Shown: positions 54,280 to 61,057 of the stretch, piece by piece
Numbering within the stretch: position 1 is the first letter of the stretch
How the letters are laid out: every line of letters begins with the position of its first letter
DNA from: Prevotella sp. 10(H)
GTDB lineage: Bacteria > Bacteroidota > Bacteroidia > Bacteroidales > Dysgonomonadaceae
NCBI RefSeq assembly: GCF_000711235.1
Contig: NZ_JOMI01000004.1
Span: 1 to 64,000, forward strand
Reading direction: 5' to 3'
Length of the DNA stretch: 64,000 bases
Notes under the pieces: generated by a model
What the model saw: only the letters and a program-made list of their open reading frames with translations
Databases searched by the model: none
Told to the model about the DNA's origin: nothing
Made by a program: the position numbers and the translations under genes

Positions 54280-54623
54280 TTCCGGTTCTTCTCCATTTGT
54301 TGTTGGATAACAGCTACTACAGCAATCACAAGAATAGTACTTATCGAGCAAACGATAAGAATAGACATCCAGAACTTACTGATAATCCCATATGAGCCCA
54401 GTAGTCCCGCCCCGGCAGGGATAAAGAATATAGCCATATTGCGGGTAAAGGCATTGGCAACATCTTTTACATAGTCGGGCTTAAGTGCTTTGAAATAAAG
54501 ACTGAGAAACAAAAGAATCATTCCGATAATACTTCCGGGAACAAAACCGTTTATCAGATAACTAACGCCTTGTCCGAGAAAATAAAACAGAAGAATGATA
54601 AATATACCTTTTATCATTTTCAT
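54276..54623 (-). CDS. lrgA: LrgA/CidA-family protein
   Basis: This 115-aa protein has four membrane segments and the family motif GSIIGMILLFLSLYFKALKP. The FIPAGAGLLGSYGIISKFW loop is also conserved. It is the holin-like partner of LrgB and overlaps lrgB by 4 bp. A good AGGAGGTT-like site precedes the start on the minus strand, and a -7 box TACCTTTG is at 54660-54653. Confidence 0.9.
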   Translation of the reverse strand: MKMIKGIFIILLFYFLGQGVSYLINGFVPGSIIGMILLFLSLYFKALKPDYVKDVANAFTRNMAIFFIPAGAGLLGSYGIISKFWMSILIVCSISTILVIAVVAVIQQQMEKNRK

Positions 54624-54652
54624 AACGATAACCTCCTAACTTAACTCGGATG

Positions 54653-54660
54653 CAAAGGTA
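54653..54660 (-). promoter_or_regulatory. -7 element of lrgAB
   Basis: The minus strand reads TACCTTTG about 30 nt upstream of the lrgA start. No clear -33 TTTG is seen. Confidence 0.45.
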
Positions 54661-54726
54661 GATATAAGTTACGACTTATAAATATAAATGAAAAGTATTT
54701 TGAGGAACATTTCCGATTATGAAGAA

Positions 54727-55548
54727 CTAACCGAGAGATTCAGTCTCTTCGAATATTTCCAGCGAAAAGTTTTCTCCGTCGAATACTCCGTAAGAAAAGA
54801 ATTTTATCCAGTCGCCCAGTATCACTACCCTGCTTTGAGCCGAAAGCATCAGATCGAGCATGATATGACGATGTCCGAATATAAAATAATTGATATTAGG
54901 TGCAACCTGAAGATGCTTTTTGGCAAAAAGTACTAAATGCTCTTTGTCTTCCCCGAAATAATCGGGCATCTCGTCATTCTCGCGGTTATGATTCGACCAC
55001 CATTGGGCAAAGCCGACAGTCCAGCGGGGATGAATAGCCGCATAAAGCTTACGGCAAAATTTATTATGAAAAAGTGCTCTTAATAGTTTAAAAGAAGTGG
55101 AATCATCGCCTAATCCGTCGCCATGCGCCAAAAAGAATTTCTTGCCTGCTATGTCCTTTACCAATGGCTGAATATGTATGATCATACCGCATTCTTTCTG
55201 CAAGTAGTCAGTGACCCATATATCATGGTTTCCGATAAAGAAATGTACTTCGATACCCATATCGGTAACCTCAGCTATCTTACCCAGAAAGCGCACAAAA
55301 CCGCGGGGAACAACATTACGGTACTCGAACCAATAGTCGAAAATATCGCCAAGTAAATAGATAGCTCCCGCATCCTGTTTAACAATATCGAGCCAACGGC
55401 ACAGTTTGCGTTCTATCTCATGTTGCGGGAAATAATGTTCGTCTACCTTTACCGAAGGCAAAGTCATCTGCTGATATTTCTCCACATTTTTTTTGTGAAA
55501 AGCAGAACCTAAATGTGCATCTGATAAGAAATAGACTTTTTTACCCAC
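54727..55548 (-). CDS. lpxH: UDP-2,3-diacylglucosamine diphosphatase-like phosphoesterase
   Basis: This 273-aa protein uses a GTG start at 55548. It has all metal-site motifs of calcineurin-like LpxH: FLSDAHLGS, LGDIFDYWFE, IGNHDIW, LAHGDGLG and FGHRHIMLD. LpxH removes UMP from UDP-2,3-diacylglucosamine in lipid A synthesis. It is longer than E. coli LpxH (240 aa), as in other Bacteroidetes. It follows the DUF59 gene by 15 bp. Another member of the UDP-DAGN hydrolase family cannot be excluded. Confidence 0.88.
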   Translation of the reverse strand: MGKKVYFLSDAHLGSAFHKKNVEKYQQMTLPSVKVDEHYFPQHEIERKLCRWLDIVKQDAGAIYLLGDIFDYWFEYRNVVPRGFVRFLGKIAEVTDMGIEVHFFIGNHDIWVTDYLQKECGMIIHIQPLVKDIAGKKFFLAHGDGLGDDSTSFKLLRALFHNKFCRKLYAAIHPRWTVGFAQWWSNHNRENDEMPDYFGEDKEHLVLFAKKHLQVAPNINYFIFGHRHIMLDLMLSAQSRVVILGDWIKFFSYGVFDGENFSLEIFEETESLG

Positions 55549-55563
55549 TTGTTGTTATCTTTT

Positions 55564-55878
55564 TTATAAAAATCCCAGTTCCAGTTTTGCCTCTTCACTC
55601 AGCATATCCCTGTTCCACTCGGGTTCGAAGGTGAGATTGACGATCACATTATTCACACCCTGTATTGATTCCACCTTATAGCGTACATCCTCGAGTATGA
55701 AATCGGCAGCCGGACAGTTAGGCGCTGTTAATGTCATGGTGATTGTTACATTATTACTATCGTCGACATCCACTTCATAAATAAGTCCGAGGTCATATAC
55801 ATTGACTGGTATTTCGGGATCGTAAACAGTTTTCAGCATGTTTACGATTTTTGTTTCCATATTTAATAAATCACTCAT
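55564..55878 (-). CDS. DUF59/MIP18-family metal-sulfur cluster assembly factor
   Basis: This 104-aa protein has the DUF59 pattern: VYDPEIPVNVYDLGLIYEV and MTLTAPNCPAADFILEDV with the conserved Cys. A V-N-L-T-F-EP-W-N-R-D-like C-terminus is typical of SufT/PaaD relatives. It assists iron-sulfur maturation in the cytoplasm. A -7 box TAATTTTG lies upstream on the minus strand (55959-55952). lpxH is 15 bp downstream. Confidence 0.9.
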   Translation of the reverse strand: MSDLLNMETKIVNMLKTVYDPEIPVNVYDLGLIYEVDVDDSNNVTITMTLTAPNCPAADFILEDVRYKVESIQGVNNVIVNLTFEPEWNRDMLSEEAKLELGFL

Positions 55879-56065
55879 AATTCAAAAATTTATATCTGTT
55901 ATAAACAGCTATGGGCAAATGTTAGTTTATAACTATTCTACATTGCAGCTGCAAAATTAGTAATTTTCAGCGAATAATTCAGCGTAGCAATAACAGACTG
56001 GCGTAAATTTGAAAACTTTATCTTTATAATAGGTTATAAGCCTGATGCTCTTTGAAATGATATAG

Positions 56066-56109
56066 CAGTTACAAGTTACTTCACCCTGCGGGCAGTTACG
56101 AGTTGCTGA
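56066..56109 (+). repeat. 45-bp dispersed repeat, copy 2
   Basis: This segment is the partner of 24219-24263. It contains heptads AGTTACA, AGTTACT, AGTTACG and AGTTGCT around a small CCC-TGC-GGG hairpin. Both copies end in GCTGA. Confidence 0.7.
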
Positions 56110-56147
56110 ATTATTTATTGTTCATTTTTGATTATTAATTGAATGCT

Positions 56148-56165
56148 GTTACTTTTGTTACTTTT
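56148..56165 (+). repeat. Tandem GTTACTTTT
   Basis: Two exact copies of GTTACTTTT adjoin (56148-56156 and 56157-56165). The same start occurs in the 45-bp blocks at 16592 and 56227. Each contains a TACTTTTG -7-like box, though no plus-strand gene follows. Confidence 0.6.
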
Positions 56166-56185
56166 TGAATTTTATTATACAAGAA

Positions 56186-56220
56186 AGCTAACGGCTAAAA
56201 GCTATCAGCTAATAGCTGAA
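56186..56220 (+). repeat. Heptanucleotide array AGCTAAC-type
   Basis: Five heptads in perfect register: AGCTAAC, GGCTAAA, AGCTATC, AGCTAAT, AGCTGAA. The same units occur in reverse orientation at 48583-48617. Confidence 0.85.
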
Positions 56221-56226
56221 ATATTC

Positions 56227-56271
56227 GTTACTTTTGTTACCTTTTAACTAAATATAGTTAATTATTGTAAA
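56227..56271 (+). repeat. 45-bp promoter/leader block, copy 2
   Basis: This block matches the dsbA upstream block 16592-16636 at about 37 of 45 positions without gaps. It holds TACTTTTG as a -7-like box but faces the 3' end of radC, which is on the other strand, so no plus-strand gene explains it. Confidence 0.65.
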
Positions 56272-56343
56272 GAGACTGACAGTTGTATTCTTTATGCTTT
56301 GCAACATTAGCATATCGGCACATTTACTAATTTGCACATTGAT

Positions 56344-57042
56344 TTACATCTTCCCGTTATCCATATAACTATAATAAGAATGGTCGCAGACAATGATATG
56401 GTCTAAGAGCAATATATCCATTATCATTCCTGCATCTTTGAGCCTACGGGTAATATTATCATCATCGCCGCTCGGATTAGAATTGCCCGACGGATGATTA
56501 TGACAAAGAATCATAGCCGAAGCAAGGGAATCGATAGCCTCTTTCATTATCATACGGATATCCACAACCGTTCCGGTAACACCGCCTTTGCTTACTTGTA
56601 TCTTTTTCAGCACTTTATTGGCTCTGTTTAGAAGTAGCACCCATACTTCTTCATGTTTCAGATCGGCCAGTATAGGGTGGAATATCTGATACACACTTTC
56701 ACTCGATGTAATTTGGGGTTGTACCATTACTTCCGACAGCTTCCTTCGCTTACCAAGCTCCATGGCGGCCGCTATAGTAATGGCTTTAGCCTCTCCTATT
56801 CCATTGAAATTGCGGACAAGGTCTTTTATCTCCTGCTTACCCAGAATGTTGAGGTTATTGGATACACTATGTAGAATGCGTTGGGCAAGTTCTACTGCCG
56901 TCTCGTTCTTATTTCCCGAACCGATAAGTATTCCCAGCAACTCGGCATCGGACAATGCACCGACACCTTTCAGAAGCATCTTTTCGCGCGGACGGTCTTC
57001 TTCAGCCCAATCTTTTATGTTGAGTTTGATCTTGTTTTCCAT
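56344..57042 (-). CDS. radC: RadC-family JAB-domain protein
   Basis: The protein is 232 aa from the ATG at 57042; an ATG 10 codons upstream lies inside the efp terminator hairpin and is rejected. It has an N-terminal helix-hairpin-helix-like region (RPREKMLLKGVGALSDAELL, LVRNFNGIGEAKAITIAAAM) and a JAB metalloprotease motif HNHPSGNSNPSGDD. The family is conserved but its role is unproven despite the radC name. It follows efp. Confidence 0.92.
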   Translation of the reverse strand: MENKIKLNIKDWAEEDRPREKMLLKGVGALSDAELLGILIGSGNKNETAVELAQRILHSVSNNLNILGKQEIKDLVRNFNGIGEAKAITIAAAMELGKRRKLSEVMVQPQITSSESVYQIFHPILADLKHEEVWVLLLNRANKVLKKIQVSKGGVTGTVVDIRMIMKEAIDSLASAMILCHNHPSGNSNPSGDDDNITRRLKDAGMIMDILLLDHIIVCDHSYYSYMDNGKM

Positions 57043-57045
57043 AAT

Positions 57046-57080
57046 ACTAAAAAGAGGCACACCCAAAGACATGCCTCTTT
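57046..57080 (-). terminator. Terminator of efp
   Basis: On the minus strand AAAGAGGCA (57080-57072) and TGCCTCTTT (57059-57051) form a 9-bp stem followed by T. It lies 23 nt past the efp stop and just before the radC start. Confidence 0.85.
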
Positions 57081-57102
57081 CTTTATATATTAAGATTTAT
57101 CT

Positions 57103-57669
57103 TTAAGCTTTAACACGCTCTACATACGAGCCGTCCTTTGTACTAATCTTGATTTTATCACCTTCGTTGATAAAAAGCGGCACGCGAACTTCTGCTCCGG
57201 TTTCTACAGTTGCAGGCTTCAATGTGTTGGTAGCAGTATCACCTTTCATTCCCGGCTCGGTATAAGTTACTTCGAGAACAACATTCTGAGGCATTTCCGC
57301 TGTCAATATTGCTTCCGTTTCGGCATGTACCTGCACTTCTACCATATCTCCCTCTTTGAGGAAAGCGACCCCGTCTATCATATCTCCGGAAATGGAAATC
57401 TGTTCGAACGTTTCGGTATTCATAAAGTTATAGCCCATATCATCCTGATACAGGAATTGGTAAGGACGTCTTTCGATACGTACTTCGTCGAGTTTCACCC
57501 CGGCATTGAATGTTCTTTCAAGTACGCGTCCTGTAGTTACACTCCTCATTTTTGTGCGGACAAAAGCGGCGCCTTTACCCGGCTTTACATGAAGGAATTC
57601 GATAATAACATAGTATTGCCCGTCGATGTCGATGCACATACCGTTTCTTATATCTGCTGTTGTTGCCAT
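57103..57669 (-). CDS. efp: Elongation factor P
   Basis: This 188-aa protein is full length, with three beta-barrel domains. The loop PGKGAAF carries Lys32 at the position modified in many bacteria, and domain III has [20 protein letters not shown] relieves ribosome stalling at polyproline. The enzyme for Lys modification is not in view. Its promoter overlaps a heptad array. Confidence 0.97.
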   Translation of the reverse strand: MATTADIRNGMCIDIDGQYYVIIEFLHVKPGKGAAFVRTKMRSVTTGRVLERTFNAGVKLDEVRIERRPYQFLYQDDMGYNFMNTETFEQISISGDMIDGVAFLKEGDMVEVQVHAETEAILTAEMPQNVVLEVTYTEPGMKGDTATNTLKPATVETGAEVRVPLFINEGDKIKISTKDGSYVERVKA

Positions 57670-57707
57670 TAAATTATTGTATGTTTGGTTTATAAATTTT
57701 CGAGTTG

Positions 57708-57738
57708 CAAAGATAATAAATTACAGTTACCAGTCAAC
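57708..57738 (-). promoter_or_regulatory. Promoter of efp
   Basis: On the minus strand GTTG (57738-57735), 19 nt, TATCTTTG (57715-57708) matches the Bacteroidetes promoter with one -33 mismatch. The -33 box and part of the spacer lie inside the heptad array 57724-57751. Confidence 0.65.
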
Positions 57739-57751
57739 AGTTATCAGTTAA
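57724..57751 (+). repeat. Heptanucleotide array CAGTTAC-type within the efp promoter
   Basis: Four heptads in register: CAGTTAC, CAGTCAA, CAGTTAT, CAGTTAA. They cover the -33 box and half of the spacer of the predicted efp promoter. Confidence 0.8.
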
Positions 57752-57773
57752 CAATGTGTCTATCTGCACACTA

Positions 57774-57808
57774 AAAAACTCATAACTTATAATTTATAAC
57801 CTATAACT
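57774..57808 (+). repeat. Heptanucleotide array TATAACT-type overlapping the M3 peptidase stop
   Basis: Five heptads in register: AAAAACT, CATAACT, TATAATT, TATAACC, TATAACT. On the minus strand they read AGTTATA, GGTTATA, AATTATA, AGTTATG. The last unit enters the stop codon of the peptidase gene (57807-57809). Confidence 0.75.
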
Positions 57809-59963
57809 ATTTTACAAACCCTCTGTTCTTTAACAGGTAAACCGGATTCGGTTCTGCTCCTCTGAAATTCTTATACAATGTCATCGGTTCATCAGTTCCT
57901 CCTCTAGAAAGTACGTTTTCACGGAATGATTTTGCCGTTGCCTGATCAAAGATATTCCCTTTCTCAACAAAAGCCTGATAAGCATCGGCATCGAGAACCT
58001 CCGACCATAGATAGCTGTAATATCCGGCAGAATATCCACTGCTGCTTCCGAAGATATGGTTAAAATACGTGCTTCTATATCTTGGGATGATTTCTGATAT
58101 AAGACCGATTTCGTTCATTGCATCCTGTTCGAATTTGCGGACATCCAATTCTTTCACTCCTTCCTGATTACGCGGGTTGAAATTCGGAGTAGCTGTTATC
58201 GTATGCCATTTCATATCCAGAATAGCAGCAGCAACAAGTTCGGTTGTCATAAAGCCCTGATTGAATTTAGATGAGTTCTCTATCTTTTGTATCAACTCAT
58301 TAGGAATGACCTTTCCGGTTTCGTAATGCTTAGCGTACATTTTCAATACTTCCGGCTCGAATGCCCAATGCTCCATTACCTGTGAAGGCAATTCTACAAA
58401 GTCGCGCGCAACCGCAGTTCCCGATAGACCGTTGTAAGTACATTTCGACAATAAGCCATGCAGACCATGACCGAATTCGTGGAACATTGTCTGTACCTGA
58501 TCTAAAGTCAACAATGCAGGTTTTCCGTCAGTCGGAGGATTATAGTTACCTACATTATAAATAATGGGATGCACAAAGTTTCCTTTATATATTTCCTGCT
58601 TGCGGAAACTGCTCATCCATGCACCCGGGCGCTTTCCTTCACGGGCAAAATCGTCGAAGTAAATAACACCGATAAGTGAACCGTCGGCATCGCTTACTTC
58701 ATACGCTTTCACATCTTTCTGGTAAACGGGCACATCGGTAATCTGCTTAAATGAGATTCCATAAAGTTTATTTGCTACGGCAAATACTCCCTGACGCACA
58801 TTATCGGCTTGGAAATAAGGTTTGATTTCATCCTCATTCAGTGCATATTTCTGTTTACGGAGCTTTTCGGCATAGTACCACCAGTCCCACGATTCCAGTT
58901 TGATGTCCTGTCCCTCTTTCTTTGCTAACGCCTGTAATTCGGCTGATTCTTTCTTTGCCTGAGGCAGAGCGTATTTCCACAGATCGTTAAGCAGTTTCAT
59001 TACATTGTCAGGAGTCTTGGCCATCCTTTCATCCAGAACAAAATCGGCATGTGTATTGAAGCCCAGAATATTTGCCTTTTCAAGCCTCAATGCTACCATC
59101 TGCTTTATGATATCTTTGTTGTCGTTTTCGTTATCATTATCGCCACGTGAATACATGGCCTTATATAGTTTTTCTCTCAGCGAACGATTATCAGCATATT
59201 GCAGGAATGGTTCCCAGCTAGGCTTACTCAAAGTGAATACCCATTTGTCGTCCATGCCTTTATTCTTAGCCGTTTTAGCTGCAGCAGCGATGATATCTTC
59301 CGGTAATCCGGATAAATCTTCTTTCTTATCGATAACAAGTTGGTATCCGTCGGTTTCTTTCAATAGGTTCTGAGCAAAAGAAAGCCCTAAAAGGCCAAGC
59401 TCTTTATTTATCTCGCGCAGACGCATCTGTTTCGATCCGTCGAGAAGAATACCCGAACGCACAAAACCCTTGTAATACTTATCCAGCAACATTTTCTGCT
59501 CCGTGTTTAGCTTTGCTACTTTAGCGGTATCGTCATGAACGGTTTTAATCCGCTTGAAAAGATCTTCATTGAGATTTATATTGTCGCCATGTTCTGTCAA
59601 TCTCGGCGAAATCTCTTTTTCGATAGCGCGCATCGTAGAGTCGGAACAGGTTCCCGATACAGCCGAAAATACGGAGGAAACACGGCTGAGCATCTTGCCT
59701 GTTTCGTCTAATGCCACAACTGTATTTTCGAAAGTAGCAGCTTGCGGATTGTTTATTATAGAATCGATTTCAGCTGACTGTCGCTTCATACCTTCTTCGA
59801 AAGCAGGAAGATAATGCTCTACCTTTATTTTATCGAAAGGAGGAACCCCGTTCGGCGTCTGAAATTCCGAGAAGAAAGGATTGTCCGTAGTATCCTTGGT
59901 ACCCGTTGTATTGCAAGAATATGCCATAATTATAAAACTAAAAATAAATAGAAACTTCTTCAT
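57807..59963 (-). CDS. M3-family peptidase (peptidyl-dipeptidase Dcp-like) lipoprotein
   Basis: The protein is 718 aa from the internal ATG chosen because it gives a lipoprotein signal (FLFIFSFIIMAYSC). A TTG 12 codons upstream would bury the signal. The zinc motif HEFGH lies in QTMFHEFGHGLHGLLS with the distal Glu region VARDFVELPSQVMEHWAFEP. The N-terminal helical lid and GSSSGYSAGYYSYLWSEVLD are typical of the Dcp/OpdA branch. It trims peptides in the periplasm. It is monocistronic. Confidence 0.93.
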   Translation of the reverse strand: MKKFLFIFSFIIMAYSCNTTGTKDTTDNPFFSEFQTPNGVPPFDKIKVEHYLPAFEEGMKRQSAEIDSIINNPQAATFENTVVALDETGKMLSRVSSVFSAVSGTCSDSTMRAIEKEISPRLTEHGDNINLNEDLFKRIKTVHDDTAKVAKLNTEQKMLLDKYYKGFVRSGILLDGSKQMRLREINKELGLLGLSFAQNLLKETDGYQLVIDKKEDLSGLPEDIIAAAAKTAKNKGMDDKWVFTLSKPSWEPFLQYADNRSLREKLYKAMYSRGDNDNENDNKDIIKQMVALRLEKANILGFNTHADFVLDERMAKTPDNVMKLLNDLWKYALPQAKKESAELQALAKKEGQDIKLESWDWWYYAEKLRKQKYALNEDEIKPYFQADNVRQGVFAVANKLYGISFKQITDVPVYQKDVKAYEVSDADGSLIGVIYFDDFAREGKRPGAWMSSFRKQEIYKGNFVHPIIYNVGNYNPPTDGKPALLTLDQVQTMFHEFGHGLHGLLSKCTYNGLSGTAVARDFVELPSQVMEHWAFEPEVLKMYAKHYETGKVIPNELIQKIENSSKFNQGFMTTELVAAAILDMKWHTITATPNFNPRNQEGVKELDVRKFEQDAMNEIGLISEIIPRYRSTYFNHIFGSSSGYSAGYYSYLWSEVLDADAYQAFVEKGNIFDQATAKSFRENVLSRGGTDEPMTLYKNFRGAEPNPVYLLKNRGFVK

Positions 59964-60118
59964 ACAGTAGTGTTTAGTGAATGATCTGATTTTCGACAAA
60001 ATTAGGTAAAATTTGCTTCAGGCTAAAACTATTTGCTGATATGAATAAGAAAAACGACAGGATTGGCCAAAAATCCGATTAATTTTCTTAAACTTGTAGT
60101 GATTAATATACAGAATGC

Positions 60119-60526
60119 ATGGGGAATTTATCAAAAAGAAAGATAGTATATATTCTTATTATGTCGGTCATGGTTTTGGTACTTACCAATTGCTCTGACA
60201 GTCTGAACAGTCAATTGAAAACAATCGTCAAAGAGATCAATAAACAATGCCCGAAACAATTGGACGAGTATACCCGTGTAGATAGCTGCGCTGTAGTGGG
60301 AGAAAAAAGTATAAGATACTATCAAACTGTAAATAAAGACCTGATAGTAACGGATACGACCCTTTTCAAATCGAATTTAGAACCGGGTATCATCAGCCTT
60401 GTAAAGACAAGTCCCGATATGCGTTTCTTCAAAGAGAAGGAAGTTACAGTACAATACCGGTTTGGGGATGAATCCGGTAAATATCTGTTCCTTATCAGCG
60501 TAACGCCGGATAAGTACAAAAACTAA
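60119..60526 (+). CDS. Small lipoprotein of unrecognised family, paralog of 22514-22909
   Basis: This 135-aa protein has a lipoprotein signal ending VLVLTNC with cysteine near residue 25. Like its paralog it starts NLSK, has a helix with EINKQCP, strands around VVGEKSIRYYQTVNKD, a second helix and a GKYLFLISVTPDKYK end. I recognise no named family. Unlike the paralog it is followed after 7 bp by a yhcH-type gene, so the two are probably co-transcribed. Confidence 0.72.
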   Translation: MGNLSKRKIVYILIMSVMVLVLTNCSDSLNSQLKTIVKEINKQCPKQLDEYTRVDSCAVVGEKSIRYYQTVNKDLIVTDTTLFKSNLEPGIISLVKTSPDMRFFKEKEVTVQYRFGDESGKYLFLISVTPDKYKN

Positions 60527-60533
60527 AGATGTT

Positions 60534-60980
60534 ATGATAATCGACAATTTAAAAAATGCAGAAGCATACTATAATCTGCATCCTTTATTTAAAGAGGCAT
60601 TCGAATATTTAAAATCCGGCGATTTCATAAAAGCGGAAAACGGCAAAATTGAGTTTAAAGGCGAAGACCTCTTCGCAATAATCAGCGACAGTGATATGAA
60701 AGCTTCTACAGATGCCAAAATCGAAGTCCATAATAAATATATAGATATACAAATTCCTGTCAGCAAACCTGAGACTTACGGCTGGAAAAGCCGTACTGAA
60801 TTAAATGAAGAAAAGGATGTATTCGATAATTATAAGGATATCCAATTCTTCGAAGATAAAGCAACGACAGAAATAACCGCTATACCCGGTAATTTCGTCA
60901 TATTTTTCCCGCAGGACGGGCACGCCCCTTGCATCGGAGAAGGGAAAATAAGGAAAGTAGTCGTAAAAATAAGGTATTGA
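60534..60980 (+). CDS. YhcH/YjgK/YiaL-family protein
   Basis: This 148-aa protein has the DUF386 cupin-like pattern: AKIEVHNKYIDIQIPVSKPE with the His that binds metal, KDIQFFEDKA and VIFFPQDGHAPCIGEGKIRKVVVKI at the C-terminus. Relatives act on or sense sugars such as sialic acid or N-glycolyl compounds. The substrate cannot be told. It follows the small lipoprotein by 7 bp. Confidence 0.85.
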   Translation: MIIDNLKNAEAYYNLHPLFKEAFEYLKSGDFIKAENGKIEFKGEDLFAIISDSDMKASTDAKIEVHNKYIDIQIPVSKPETYGWKSRTELNEEKDVFDNYKDIQFFEDKATTEITAIPGNFVIFFPQDGHAPCIGEGKIRKVVVKIRY

Positions 60981-61057
60981 CCGCTTTCCGTTCATAATGT
61001 TTCCTTTGTGGAAACTAATAACCATAACCCAGAATTTAAACTCATAATATACCGCTT

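Larger units (their letters stand above)
55879..56343. other. 465-bp gene-free stretch rich in repeats
   Basis: No gene or RNA is seen here. It lies between two minus-strand genes (radC stop and DUF59 start). It holds a dispersed repeat (56066-56109), a GTTACTTTT tandem (56148-56165), a heptad array (56186-56220) and a second copy of the dsbA leader block (56227-56271). The first 80 bp hold the DUF59 promoter. Confidence 0.75.

Noticed and set aside
54280-54351. Upstream start of lrgB
   Set aside because: It would overlap lrgA by 76 bp and add a Cys-rich non-family segment; the ATG at 54279 gives the usual 4-bp overlap.
57043-57072. Upstream ATG as start of radC
   Set aside because: It lies inside the efp terminator hairpin, and the extra residues are not typical of the family.
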